This document shows positions 9,701 through 18,092 of a DNA stretch of 64,000 bases, one piece after another. The DNA comes from Sulfidibacter corallicola (lineage in GTDB: Bacteria > Acidobacteriota > Holophagae > Acanthopleuribacterales > Acanthopleuribacteraceae), in contig NZ_CP071793.1 in the NCBI RefSeq assembly GCF_017498545.1, positions 1,302,001 through 1,366,000 of the forward strand. Reading direction: 5' to 3'. The notes under the pieces are model-generated. The model ran no database searches, was not told where the DNA came from, and was given only the letters and a program-made list of their open reading frames with translations. Numbering within the stretch: position 1 is the stretch's first letter; the number at the start of each line of letters is the position of its first letter. Position numbers and translations under genes: made by a program.

Positions 9701-9828
9701 GGAAAGTCGACCTTGGGCAGGAACGCCAGCTTCAGCCGCTGCAGCGAGATCACGCCCAGCACGCAGATACAGGCGATGGCGACAAAAACCGTGACCGGCT
9801 TTCTGACGGAGAGGTCGTAGAGCTTCAT
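6766..9828 (-). CDS. RND efflux permease, second subunit (AcrB/HAE1-like)
   Basis: 1,020 residues, the full length of an AcrB-type inner-membrane permease. It shows the N-terminal transmembrane helix (VFVAIACICVLGVIS), two large periplasmic loops, and two six-helix membrane blocks. The TM4 proton-relay segment reads GMLVDNAVVVLESIY: the first aspartate of the classical DD pair is kept and the second is asparagine, a frequent variant in HAE1-type pumps. The C-terminal half carries GIVVNNGIIMMDRINHYR. The start overlaps the stop of the upstream permease by four bases (ATGA). Two non-identical permeases with one adaptor resemble MdtABC, so a mixed trimer is possible. No outer-membrane TolC-like gene is adjacent. 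The substrate is unknown. Confidence 0.92.
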   Translation of the reverse strand: MKLYDLSVRKPVTVFVAIACICVLGVISLQRLKLAFLPKVDFPAMWVMASYPNQNPLILEREVTKPLEEGLSTIKGVRKVSSETESDQVVIRLDFNWGMELDLIRLELGLKLEEIKPTLPDGLRHIDIFSFNTEDIPVIQGRISAPGIDLSENYDLLEKHIKQKLERIPGVAKVDLGGVLPKEVSIELHLDKIKEHGVDVGEVVQSLARDNVNLSAGKIKTNGLVYNLRSQGKINTLEEFAEMKVTDSGLLLKDIADVLYEEPPIGYRRHLDGDAALALEVYKESTANTVEVATAVNAIVKNEIAADPLLEGITLLVWGDQGKDITEGLDGLTQAGLYGALFAVIVLFLFLRRLDATLIVATAIPISVIGSFIFLYAFGQTLNILTMMGLMLAVGMLVDNAVVVLESIYQKYLEGENAVEATRHGTREVIVALIAATSTTMIVFLSLVVSDDNQLGVWLSSIGLTICITLALSLLVSTTAIPLFASKVLDRFKKPEEAKNPGFLKGYTAVLNWSLRHPVWTGVLLLGLVGSTALPFSQLKNFKGTSFKTERLYMEYEFQDFFFLSDAEKAVDEVEAYIDTRREDWGLESVYSYMQENYAATSLNFKDRHMPVARFKEIRKELREGLPEIAGVKFMFDDDEQSSSQAVRIQLFGTETDILKTTGEKVAKLIEGIDGLYDIKSGKSSGKKELQVTIDREKANLYGISPEQVAETFGFTLRATYLPRFQAGERETDVTFGLRIEDRAYIHQVEQIPMGQGVKLGSIAKFEYADRPETIRRVDRKAHHVVRGTYEGENFNEMKEEIEARMQDFDFPPGVTWSWSDRLIQEDEDMDAMLLNLGLALILVYLVMASLFESLTQPFMIFSTIFFSLVGVSWLLFFTRTEFEVMAGIGMMILIGIVVNNGIIMMDRINHYRLTGMPLEQAVHDGAIDRIRPILMTAATTIMGLIPMAIGNSGLGGAYYFPLARTVIGGLASSTVLTLVGLPFVILTSHRTAKGLVRLFKWIVNKTRRGKKSQEQPAPA

Positions 9829-12800
9829 GCGGTCGCCTCCGATTCCACGGTGGCCCGGCCCCGTTCGGGAATGACGAGGCCGCGGTTGACCGTGCCGTAG
9901 AGCACGGGAATGATGACCAGGGTCAGGACGGTCGAGAACACCAGGCCACCGATCACCGTGACGGCGAGCGGGGCACGCATCTCGGCGCCGCTACCCAGGC
10001 CGAGCGCCATGGGAACCAGGCCGAGCACGGTGGTGGTCGTGGTCATGAAGATGGGCCGCATGCGGCGGTTGCCGGCCACGATCAAGGCGTCGTAGAGGGT
10101 TTCGCCGCTTCGCCTGAGCTGGTTGATGTAGTCGATCAGGACGATGGCGTTGTTGACCACGATGCCGGCTAGCATGACCAGGCCGATGAGGGCGATGACG
10201 CTGATCTCCATGCCGACCACGTAGAGCGCCACCAGACCGCCCACCAGGCCGATGGGAATGGTGAACAGGATCAGGAAGGGATGGACCAGCGATTCGAATT
10301 GGGAGGCCATGACGAGGTAGACCAGGAAAATGGCCAAGGCGATCATTTTGAAGAGCGACTCGAACGAGTCGTTCATTTCCGCGTTCTGGCCGGCGACGTC
10401 GATCAGGGTGCCGGCATGGGCACTCTGCACTTCGGCCATCAGCGGCAACAGGGCCTTTTCGGCCGCGCGCAGGTCGTTGCCGTGCACGCCGGATGAAATG
10501 ACCGCGGCCCGTTTTTGGCTGATGCGCTTGATTTGGGCCGGGCCGATTTCGTGTTTGATTTCGGCGACGCTGCTCAGGAAGATCGGCCGGCCTTCGCGGT
10601 ATCCGATCGTCAGGGTCTCCAACCCGTCCAAGCTCTCGCGATCGGCTTCGCGCAGACGCACCAAGATGTCCATGTCGCGGCCGCTACGGACGAAGCGGGT
10701 CGGCGAGGCGCCTTGGATCTTGTCGCGCAACATGTTGGAAACGTTGCCGATCGACAGGCCCAGCTTGGACATGGTGTCGCGCTTGAAGCTGATCTGGACT
10801 TCGGGGTTGCCGTCGGCGACCGTGGTTCGGATATCCTTGAACAGGCCGTTTTCTTCCATCTTGGCCTCGAGTTCGCGGGCGGCGTTTTCCAGCTCCTCGC
10901 GGTCCTCGTTGTAGAGTTCCACCTCGATCGGGGTCTTGAAGGTGAAATAACTGGGCGAGCCGATTTGGTAGGACAGCGAAGGGCCCTTGTTCAGCCGCTC
11001 GCGGATTCCGGCGATGACCGTATCCGGATCGTGTTTTTCGGGGTCGATGTTGAAATTGACCTGGGCCAGGTTTTCGCCGGTACGGCTCTCCACGCCCTGG
11101 TTGAATTCACCGAGGCTGGAGAACACCACCTTGACGCCTTCCTGCTCCAGGATTTGGCTTTCCACCCAGGAGGCCATCTTGTCGGTGCGCTCGATCGGGG
11201 TACCCTCTTCCAACTCGACGAGGATGAAGTAATCGCCCTGGCTGAGTTCGGGCACCAGGTTGACGCCCATCGAACTCCAAAGCTGCGCGGCCTGGAAGAC
11301 CAGCAGAATCGCAGCCAGGAGCACCACGAAGCGGAAGCGCAACGCGATCGTCAGCATGCGGCTGTAGAGGTTGTCGGCGAAATCCGAGGCCTTGTGTTCC
11401 TTCAGGTCGAAACCCGCGGACATGGCCGGGGCCCGCTCGACCCGTTTGGCCGGTTCGCCGTCGTTCGCTTTTTTCTTCTTCCTACGGGAGAACAGGGCGT
11501 ACAGCGTCGGCATCAGGGTCAGCGACACCAACAGCGAGGCGATCAACGAAAAGCTGACCGTCATGCCGAGATCGCGGAACAACTGGCCGCCGATCCCTTC
11601 CACGAACACGATGGGCAGGAACACGACCACGGTCGTCAACGTCGAGGCGACGACCGCGCCGCTGACGATCGAGGCGCCGTTCTCGGCGGCGGTCGCCGAA
11701 TCGTCGCCGAGGTTCTTGCGCACGAAGATCGATTCGAGCACGACGATCGAATTGTCCACCAACATGCCGATTCCCAAGGCCAGGCCGCCCAGCGACATGA
11801 TGTTCATGCTCACGCCGAATTGCAGCATCAGGAAAAAGGTGGCGAACACCGAGATCGGGATGGCGAAACCGACGATCAGGGTACCTTTCAGGTCGCGCAG
11901 GAAGAACAGCAGCACCATGATCGCGATCAGGCCGCCGAAGAATGCGTTGGATTTCACCTCTTCCACCGAGCTCTCGATGAAGGTGGCACCGATGAAGGTC
12001 GTCGTCATTTCCAGCTTGTCTTCGTACTTTTCCTTCAGCACGTCGATCGCGGCCCGCAAATTACGGCTGACCGTCACCGTGTTGGCGTCGCCTTCCTTGT
12101 AGAAGGCCAGCTCGATGCCTTCCTCGCCGTTGATGCGGGCGATGTGGTCCTGATCCTTGTAGCCGAAGCGCACGTTGGCGATTTCGCTGAGGAAGATGCG
12201 TCGTTCTTCCTTGCGGCTGACGATCGTCTGTTCGATGTCTTCGAGCGATTTGAATTCGTTGAGGGTCCGCACCAGGAAGCGCGCCTCGTTTTCGTAGAGC
12301 GAGCCTCCGGCACGGTTGATGTTCTCCTCGCGCAGGCGGGTGTTGACCTCTTCGATCGTCAGCCCGTAGCGTTTCAGGGCCGCCTCGTCGAGCTCCACTT
12401 CGATGACTTCCTCGCGACCGCCGACGACCTCGATCGAGGCCAGGCCGGCCACGCCCTCCAGGCGCTTTTTCAGGTCCTCTTCGCCAAAGTACCGCAGTGC
12501 GGTCAGCGGCATGTCCTCACTGGTGACCGACACCTTGAGGATCGGGTCCTGGTTCGGGTCGTAACGCAGGATGCGCGGTTTTGCGACGTCTTCCGGGAAG
12601 CGCAGCAGGTCGACCTTCTTGGAGACGTCCAAGATGGCGAAGTCCATCTGCCGACCCCAGTTGAATTCCAGGGTGACTTGGGACAGCTCCGGTTTCGAGG
12701 CGCTGGTGATGCGCTTGATGTTGGGAATCACGGCCACCGCCTCTTCGATTTGGCGGGTGACAAGGTACTCCACTTCCTCTGGGGCCGCACCGGGGTAGCG

Positions 12801-12947
12801 GGTTTCCAGGGTAAGGGTGGGGTAGGAGAGGTCCGGCAACAGGTTGATCGGGAGTTTGACCAAACTGATCAGACCGAAGGCAATCACACCGATGGTCACC
12901 ATCATGATCGTGACCGGTCGATTGATCGAAGTGCGTATGATGCTCAT
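9825..12947 (-). CDS. RND efflux permease, first subunit (AcrB/HAE1-like)
   Basis: 1,040 residues. N-terminal MSIIRTSINRPVTIMMVTIGV and NLLPDLSYPTLTLETRYPGAAPEEVE are classic RND starts. TM4 contains GIGMLVDNSIVVLESIF (Asp kept, second Asp replaced by Asn) and the late membrane block has GIVVNNAIVLIDYINQLRRSG and TVLGLVPMAL. A short basic insert (SRRKKKKANDGEPAKR, about residues 486-501) lies in the central cytoplasmic linker. It follows the adaptor gene after a 237-base gap and overlaps the next permease by four bases. It is expected to pump lipophilic compounds by proton antiport; nothing here identifies the cargo. Confidence 0.92.
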   Translation of the reverse strand: MSIIRTSINRPVTIMMVTIGVIAFGLISLVKLPINLLPDLSYPTLTLETRYPGAAPEEVEYLVTRQIEEAVAVIPNIKRITSASKPELSQVTLEFNWGRQMDFAILDVSKKVDLLRFPEDVAKPRILRYDPNQDPILKVSVTSEDMPLTALRYFGEEDLKKRLEGVAGLASIEVVGGREEVIEVELDEAALKRYGLTIEEVNTRLREENINRAGGSLYENEARFLVRTLNEFKSLEDIEQTIVSRKEERRIFLSEIANVRFGYKDQDHIARINGEEGIELAFYKEGDANTVTVSRNLRAAIDVLKEKYEDKLEMTTTFIGATFIESSVEEVKSNAFFGGLIAIMVLLFFLRDLKGTLIVGFAIPISVFATFFLMLQFGVSMNIMSLGGLALGIGMLVDNSIVVLESIFVRKNLGDDSATAAENGASIVSGAVVASTLTTVVVFLPIVFVEGIGGQLFRDLGMTVSFSLIASLLVSLTLMPTLYALFSRRKKKKANDGEPAKRVERAPAMSAGFDLKEHKASDFADNLYSRMLTIALRFRFVVLLAAILLVFQAAQLWSSMGVNLVPELSQGDYFILVELEEGTPIERTDKMASWVESQILEQEGVKVVFSSLGEFNQGVESRTGENLAQVNFNIDPEKHDPDTVIAGIRERLNKGPSLSYQIGSPSYFTFKTPIEVELYNEDREELENAARELEAKMEENGLFKDIRTTVADGNPEVQISFKRDTMSKLGLSIGNVSNMLRDKIQGASPTRFVRSGRDMDILVRLREADRESLDGLETLTIGYREGRPIFLSSVAEIKHEIGPAQIKRISQKRAAVISSGVHGNDLRAAEKALLPLMAEVQSAHAGTLIDVAGQNAEMNDSFESLFKMIALAIFLVYLVMASQFESLVHPFLILFTIPIGLVGGLVALYVVGMEISVIALIGLVMLAGIVVNNAIVLIDYINQLRRSGETLYDALIVAGNRRMRPIFMTTTTTVLGLVPMALGLGSGAEMRAPLAVTVIGGLVFSTVLTLVIIPVLYGTVNRGLVIPERGRATVESEATA

Positions 12948-13184
12948 AGAAATGCTCCGAGTCCTCTGGGGCGTGGCTGGCCGGCAGGCAGGATGGAACT
13001 GCCGGAAAAAAGAGTTGACGGATGACTTGACGCGGAGTGCGACGCGGGGAAGATTGACCGGGCGGAGGCATTCGCAGTCGGACTGCCGGCGCGAGCGACT
13101 CGCGGGACGCGGCAGTGCTTCGATGTACCTGGAACGGGAGCCTTCGAAGGCTCCCCCGACCTTCCGCGCCGGCTATGCGACCCC

Positions 13185-14312
13185 TTACTTTTTCGCGGAG
13201 ACTTCGACGTTCGGATCCTTGATCAACGCGCCGTCTTTCAGGGAGTCCTTGCCGGTCAACACGATGCGGTCACCAGCCTGCAGACCCTCGGTGATCTGCA
13301 CGTACACGCTTTCCTCGATGCCGGTTTTCACTTCTTTCTTCTTCACGCGCAGTTTGTCCACGTCCTTCTCGTCACGCTCGGCGAGGAAGACATAGGTATT
13401 CTGGCGGCTGTCATAGACCAACGCTTTTTTGGGCAGCACCGTATCGGACTGCTCCACGTGGGTCACGATACGCAGGTGGGCGTAGGTGCCGGGGCGCACG
13501 TAACGCGGCGCCTCGGTGACCGAAATCGTCACCTTGACCGTGCCGGTCTCGCGGTCGACCACCGGCGAAATGCGGGTGACCGAACCGTCGAAGGCATCCT
13601 TGAAGGCATCGGTCCGGGAAAAGGTCACCGTCTGGCCGGTTTCCAAATCGTAGGTTTGCCGCTCGGGCAAAAAGACTTCGGCCTTGAGCGGATCCAGTGC
13701 GGCGATCGTGAACAGCTTTTCGCTGGGTTGCACCGTCTGGCCCAATTCCGCGAAGCGGTTGACCACGGTCCCGTTGAACGGTGCGACCACCTGGGTCATT
13801 TCGACCTTGTAGTTGGCGATGTCGAATTCCGCCTTCATGCGTTCCATCTCGAACTTCTTGGCGTCGAATTCCTCGGTCGAGACCAGGGATTTGTCATAAC
13901 TGGTCTTGATTCGCTTGTACTCGGCCTGGGCTCGTTTCAGGTTGACCCTGGCCTGTTCCAATTGTAATCGCGCGTCGTCGCCGTCCAGCGCGATCAGCAA
14001 ATCACCTTTCGATACTTTTTGGCCCTCTTCTACTTTCAATGTTTTGATCTGTCCGGCGGCTTTGGGAAAGATGTCGACTTGGCGGTCTGCCTGGAGGGTA
14101 GCGGTGCCGGAAACGTAGGTGGTCATTTCTCTCGAGCCGACGGTGTGTAACTCCACCAGGTATACGGGCTCTTTTTTCTTTTTCTCGTCGTCTTTCTCTT
14201 CTGACTTTTTGCTGGAACTGTCGTCGTCAGCACTGAGCGGTTGTTGAACGGCGAAAAAGACGCCTCCTGCAACCAGTGCAGTAAGAATCAACACAATTGA
14301 AAGCTTCTTCAC
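13185..14312 (-). CDS. RND efflux membrane-fusion (adaptor) protein, HlyD/AcrA family
   Basis: 375 residues. An N-terminal hydrophobic anchor (about 4-22) leads to a highly charged spacer rich in D, S, K and E (about 29-48). Then come the lipoyl/barrel-sandwich halves (GQIKTLKVEEGQKVSKGDLL and VVAPFNGTVVNRFAELGQTV) flanking a coiled coil (about 115-160), a beta-barrel and a membrane-proximal domain. It bridges the permeases to an outer-membrane channel. It is the first gene of the operon; a 237-base gap separates it from the permeases. The lysine/acid-rich spacer is longer and more charged than in most AcrA proteins. Confidence 0.9.
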   Translation of the reverse strand: MKKLSIVLILTALVAGGVFFAVQQPLSADDDSSSKKSEEKDDEKKKKEPVYLVELHTVGSREMTTYVSGTATLQADRQVDIFPKAAGQIKTLKVEEGQKVSKGDLLIALDGDDARLQLEQARVNLKRAQAEYKRIKTSYDKSLVSTEEFDAKKFEMERMKAEFDIANYKVEMTQVVAPFNGTVVNRFAELGQTVQPSEKLFTIAALDPLKAEVFLPERQTYDLETGQTVTFSRTDAFKDAFDGSVTRISPVVDRETGTVKVTISVTEAPRYVRPGTYAHLRIVTHVEQSDTVLPKKALVYDSRQNTYVFLAERDEKDVDKLRVKKKEVKTGIEESVYVQITEGLQAGDRIVLTGKDSLKDGALIKDPNVEVSAKK

Positions 14313-14871
14313 GCTGAATCCTCCCCTGATTTTCCTTCTCCACCTGTCGGCTTTAACGCGGCCTGATTGTAAAGGTTCATTACTGATTCGGATTTTTTGT
14401 CCTTATTTGGGATCAACTTGGAATAAATCGTCATCCATTCACTACAATTCCCCACCCAAACTCCATTTTTCAGCCAAGAAATGGCGCCTGCGGGGCCTCG
14501 AGGGCCTTCGTCAATTGCCCGGCCGGCCTTTGCTCTGGTAGACTGGATTCTTCACATCACCGTCATTGCCGTTTAGGTAACCGTTCCGGGTTGGCGACCC
14601 ATTCACGATCACCCGGGTTTTGGACTGCAGGCCGGCGGACGTGATGGCGGGGCTCGCCGCATCCGGGAACATTCAGCGCTTCTTTATTTAATGTTCCTCT
14701 TTAGATAGAGAACCCCTATTTGGGAAGGTCCTGTACTTTTCCCCAATTGGACCGCGTTTCGGTCCGCGGCGCGGATGGGCTCCAAAACCCGCGGTATTCA
14801 TGTGGGTCGGGTACAGGTTCGACCCTTTCCGCTTTCGAATAAAACGCTCGATGAGAGGGGACACACGACTT
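14313..14871. other. Divergent promoter region between efflux operon and abgT-like gene
   Basis: About 560 bases with no gene supported. It must carry divergent promoters for the RND operon (leftward) and the transporter gene (rightward). The stretch 14360-14450 is A+T-rich. I could not assign particular -35/-10 boxes or an operator with confidence. Confidence 0.5.
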
Positions 14872-16443
14872 ATGACAAACAAGGGAAAACAAGCCCAGAT
14901 CCAGGCTCCCCAGGGGGCCATGGCCAAGTTCCTCGACTGGATCGAGTGGTTGGGCAACAAGCTGCCCGATCCCGCGATTCTCTTTTTTATATGTATGGTG
15001 ACCGTTTGGGTGCTTTCGTGGCTGCTCTCTGGTGTGACCTTCACCGAAATCAATCCCAAAACCGGTGAGGCGATCCAGATCAACAACATGTTGGCCGGTT
15101 CGACGATGGCGACCTTCTTTGCCGGGATGGTCAAGACCTTCACCGATTTCGCACCGCTGGGCATCGTATTGGTGGCCATGTTGGGGGTCGGCGTGGCCGA
15201 ACACTCGGGCTACATCAACGCCGGTCTCAAGTGGATGCTGGGCTTCACCCCCAAGGGCTTGCTCACGCCCGTCCTGATTTTCGTGGCGATTCTCAGCCAC
15301 ACCGCCACCGACGCCGGCTACGTGCTAGTGATTCCCCTCGGTGGCGTCATTTTCTACGCGGCCGGACGTCATCCGCTGGCAGGGATCGTCGCGGCCTTCG
15401 CCGGAGTGTCGGGGGGATTCAGCGCCAACCCGATTCCCTCGGGCATCGATCCGTTGCTGCAGAGTTTCACCCAGACCGCCGCGCAGATCATCGATCCCGC
15501 CAAGACCGTGAATCCGCTGTGTAACTGGTACTTCACCGGGGCTTCCAGCATCGTCATCATCCTCGTCGGTTGGTTCCTGACGGACAGGGTGATCGAACCG
15601 CGGCTGAACTCCCACACACCGGTGGACAATGACGCCGAACCACCTACCAAGATCGAAAAGCTCACCGCAAGCGAATCTCGCTCCTTCTGGGCCGGCTCGG
15701 CCGCGATGATCCTCGGCTTGATCGCCTTGGCCGCGATTGCCATACCCTCCGACTCGATTCTGCGCAACGCGGACGGTTACCTGGAGCGTTTCGACGCGCC
15801 GCTGATGCAGATGATCGTGCCCCTGATCTTCGTGTTCTTCCTGATTCCCGGTGTGGTTTACGGCCTGATGGCGGGCACGTTCAAGAACTCGAAAGACATT
15901 ATCATGTCGATGAAAAAGGCGATGGACGCCATGACCTACTACATCGTCATGGCCTTCTTCTGTGCCCTGTTCCTCTACGCCTTCAACAATTCCAACATCG
16001 GTGCGCTGATGGCGCTCAAGGGCGCGGCGGCGCTCAAGGCCATGAACCTGCCGCCCCAGGTCACCATCATCGGCATCATCTTCCTGACCGCGTTCGTCAA
16101 CCTGGCCGTGGGCTCGGCCTCCGCCAAGTGGGGCCTGCTGGGTCCGATTTTCGTGCCGATCCTGATGCAGGTCGGCATTTCTCCCGATCTGGCGCAGGCC
16201 GCCTACCGCGTCGGCGATTCCTGCTCCAACATCATCACCCCGCTGATGCCCTACTTCCCGTTGGTGGTCGTCTTCGCCCAGAAGTACGTCAAGAAGACCG
16301 GCATCGGCACCCTGGTTTCGTTGATGTTGCCCTACACGATCCTGTTCATGATCACCTGGAGCATCTTCCTGCTGATCTACTGGGGACTGGGAATTCCGCT
16401 CGGCGTCGATGCCAGCTACGTCTACACGCCGGCGACGCCCTGA
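14872..16443 (+). CDS. AbgT-family transporter (p-aminobenzoyl-glutamate type)
   Basis: 523 residues with about 11-13 hydrophobic segments. The sequence follows the AbgT family closely: LDWIEWLGNKLPDPAILFF at the start, LGVGVAEHSGYINAGLKWML, the re-entrant SHTATDAGYVLVIPLGG, GVSGGFSANPIPSGIDPLL, and GLLGPIFVPILM near the end. Characterised members import p-aminobenzoyl-glutamate or export sulfonamide-like compounds. ATG 14872 is chosen over ATG 14800 because GAGAGGGG lies about ten bases upstream and the preceding 24 codons are atypical. Monocistronic: a terminator follows at 16473. Confidence 0.9.
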   Translation: MTNKGKQAQIQAPQGAMAKFLDWIEWLGNKLPDPAILFFICMVTVWVLSWLLSGVTFTEINPKTGEAIQINNMLAGSTMATFFAGMVKTFTDFAPLGIVLVAMLGVGVAEHSGYINAGLKWMLGFTPKGLLTPVLIFVAILSHTATDAGYVLVIPLGGVIFYAAGRHPLAGIVAAFAGVSGGFSANPIPSGIDPLLQSFTQTAAQIIDPAKTVNPLCNWYFTGASSIVIILVGWFLTDRVIEPRLNSHTPVDNDAEPPTKIEKLTASESRSFWAGSAAMILGLIALAAIAIPSDSILRNADGYLERFDAPLMQMIVPLIFVFFLIPGVVYGLMAGTFKNSKDIIMSMKKAMDAMTYYIVMAFFCALFLYAFNNSNIGALMALKGAAALKAMNLPPQVTIIGIIFLTAFVNLAVGSASAKWGLLGPIFVPILMQVGISPDLAQAAYRVGDSCSNIITPLMPYFPLVVVFAQKYVKKTGIGTLVSLMLPYTILFMITWSIFLLIYWGLGIPLGVDASYVYTPATP

Positions 16444-16472
16444 TCGCCGCACGACCGATGTGACCTACACCG

Positions 16473-16509
16473 AACGGAGGGTTGCCGCGTGCCGGCACCC
16501 TCCGTTTTC
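16473..16509 (+). terminator. Rho-independent terminator after the AbgT-type gene
   Basis: Arms AACGGAGGGT and ACCCTCCGTT, with an inner GCCG/CGGC pairing in the loop, followed by TTTTCTTATT. Confidence 0.85.
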
Positions 16510-16594
16510 TTATTGCCCTGGCGATCGAGCGCGTTAGAATACGGTTCGATTCAGGTGGCGACGTGGCGCGCCGCCGCTGGGGGAGGTCCTCGTT

Positions 16595-17044
16595 TTGGAA
16601 CAACCGGAAGTAGGCGCGGTGCGCCAGTTCATGCAGCAGATCCCGTTCAACCGTTTGCTCGGCATGGAGCTGACGACCATTTCCGCCGAACGTGTCGACA
16701 TTCGCATTCCCATGAAGGACGAGTTGGTGGGCAACTTCCTTCACGGCATTCTCCACGGCGGGGTCGTCACCTCCGTACTGGACGTGGCCGGCGGCTGTAT
16801 CGCGTTGATGGGTGCCTACCAGCGCATGAAGGAGCAGCCCTCCAAGGAGATCGTGGCCACCCTGTCCAAGGTGGGCACCATCGACATTCGCGTCGATTTT
16901 CTGCGACCGGGTCGCGGTCAATGGTTTACGGCCTCCGCGATTCCGCTGCGAACGGGGAACAAGGTCGCCGTTACCCGCATGGAACTGCACAATGACCAGG
17001 GGCATTTGTTGGCTGTCGGCACCGGCACTTATCTTTGCGGATAA
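16595..17044 (+). CDS. Hotdog-fold thioesterase (PaaI/YigI-like)
   Basis: 149 residues from a TTG start. The start is supported by a strong Shine-Dalgarno sequence GGGAGGT seven to eight bases upstream, and no in-frame ATG gives a full fold. Hotdog features: the helix ending GILHGGVVTSVLDVAGG, where HGG followed by an acidic residue is the family's active-site pattern, and the strands VDIRVDFLRPGRG and GNKVAVTRMEL. It probably hydrolyses acyl-CoA or acyl-ACP thioesters; the substrate is unknown. It sits alone between a terminator and the DnaJ-related gene. Confidence 0.85.
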   Translation: MEQPEVGAVRQFMQQIPFNRLLGMELTTISAERVDIRIPMKDELVGNFLHGILHGGVVTSVLDVAGGCIALMGAYQRMKEQPSKEIVATLSKVGTIDIRVDFLRPGRGQWFTASAIPLRTGNKVAVTRMELHNDQGHLLAVGTGTYLCG

Positions 17045-17250
17045 TAGACGTGTCGGCGCCAGTCGACGCTTTTTTTGATGAGGAACGGCCGACCGGTCGA
17101 TAGGGCTGGTAAGGCAGAACCCAAGGTGTGTGATTGGATCCTCGCCGCCGAGAATGGGCCGAAAACGAGCCGCGAATGCCTCTCGTCCCAGCCCCGGGCG
17201 GTCATGGCGGGGGCGCCGTTGGACGGCGCTGGTGGCTCGGTCGCTTCTCG

Positions 17251-17925
17251 ATGGCGCAGACCGATCATTCGGATTGGGTGGAAGATCGGAGGTCGTCCTT
17301 GGCTCCTGAACCCTATCAAGCCCCGACCGAGGAGTACACCCATCGCGATTGCGATCTGGACCCTTTGCTCGATTTGATCTTGGTGATATTGCGCGCCCAC
17401 CCCCAAGGGCTGAAGGAATACGATCTCCTGAAACGGCTGGCCTTGGAAGACGACACGCCCTTCACCGGCCGGCTCCACGACGAGCTGGAGATGTTTCGCC
17501 AGCACTTCCTGCTGTTCCACCTGCTGTATCGTCTGCGCGATCGCCTCCGTGTGGCGGGTGAAGCCGACGTTCACATCCACTGCCTCCGAATCGGGCTGCT
17601 GCCGTTTTCGCGAAGCCACGAGCACGCCGCCCGCCGGCAGGTGGCGCCCGACGATCCCCTTCGCAACTACTACCTCGACTGGCGCAACTGCGAAGCGGTC
17701 GATCGCGATACCGTGCGCCGCATGATCCAGGCGTTTTGGAAGCGCTACCACGTGACCCTGGGGCGCGAGGAGGCGCTGGAGGTTTTCGGCCTGCCGAGGT
17801 TCGCCGGCCCCGCCGAGATCAAACGGCGCTATCGCGAGCTGGTCCGCCGGACCCATCCCGATATGGGCGGCGATCCGGACGAATTCCGGCGCGTCATGAG
17901 CGCGGCCGGTGCCCTGCTGAGCTGA
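17251..17925 (+). CDS. DnaJ-related protein (N-terminal DNAJ_related domain plus J domain)
   Basis: About 224 residues. Residues about 30-140 match the DNAJ_related (PF12339-type) region: AHPQGLKEYDLLKRL, then FRQHFLLFHLLYRLRDRL and CLRIGLLPF. The C-terminal J domain (about 165-224) has GLPRFAGPAEIKRRYRELVRRTHPDMGG with the HPD tripeptide that stimulates DnaK-type ATPases. No Gly/Phe or zinc-finger region is present, so it is a specialised co-chaperone. The frame is open upstream to 17134; ATG 17251 (MAQTDHSDW) is preferred because the preceding residues are low-complexity, but no clear ribosome-binding site decides it. Confidence 0.85.
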   Translation: MAQTDHSDWVEDRRSSLAPEPYQAPTEEYTHRDCDLDPLLDLILVILRAHPQGLKEYDLLKRLALEDDTPFTGRLHDELEMFRQHFLLFHLLYRLRDRLRVAGEADVHIHCLRIGLLPFSRSHEHAARRQVAPDDPLRNYYLDWRNCEAVDRDTVRRMIQAFWKRYHVTLGREEALEVFGLPRFAGPAEIKRRYRELVRRTHPDMGGDPDEFRRVMSAAGALLS

Positions 17926-18092
17926 GCCGCGAGTCCGCGGACGCCTGCTCCGTTCGGTCGACCCCGATACGCGTTCGTGAAATATCATGGCGCCCCTTTT
18001 TTTACTAAGTGATTCCTGTCAAAGACAATGAGCTGACTTTGAGGTGTTAATGGAGAGGCGAATTAATATGCTCTATACGATCGAGGAATCAT

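Noticed and set aside
7057..9900. A 947-codon open frame on the plus strand
   Set aside because: Antisense to an RND permease with clear motifs. The composition (His, Gln, Asp and Gly runs) is what results from reading a GC-rich gene backwards. The same applies to 10515-13025.
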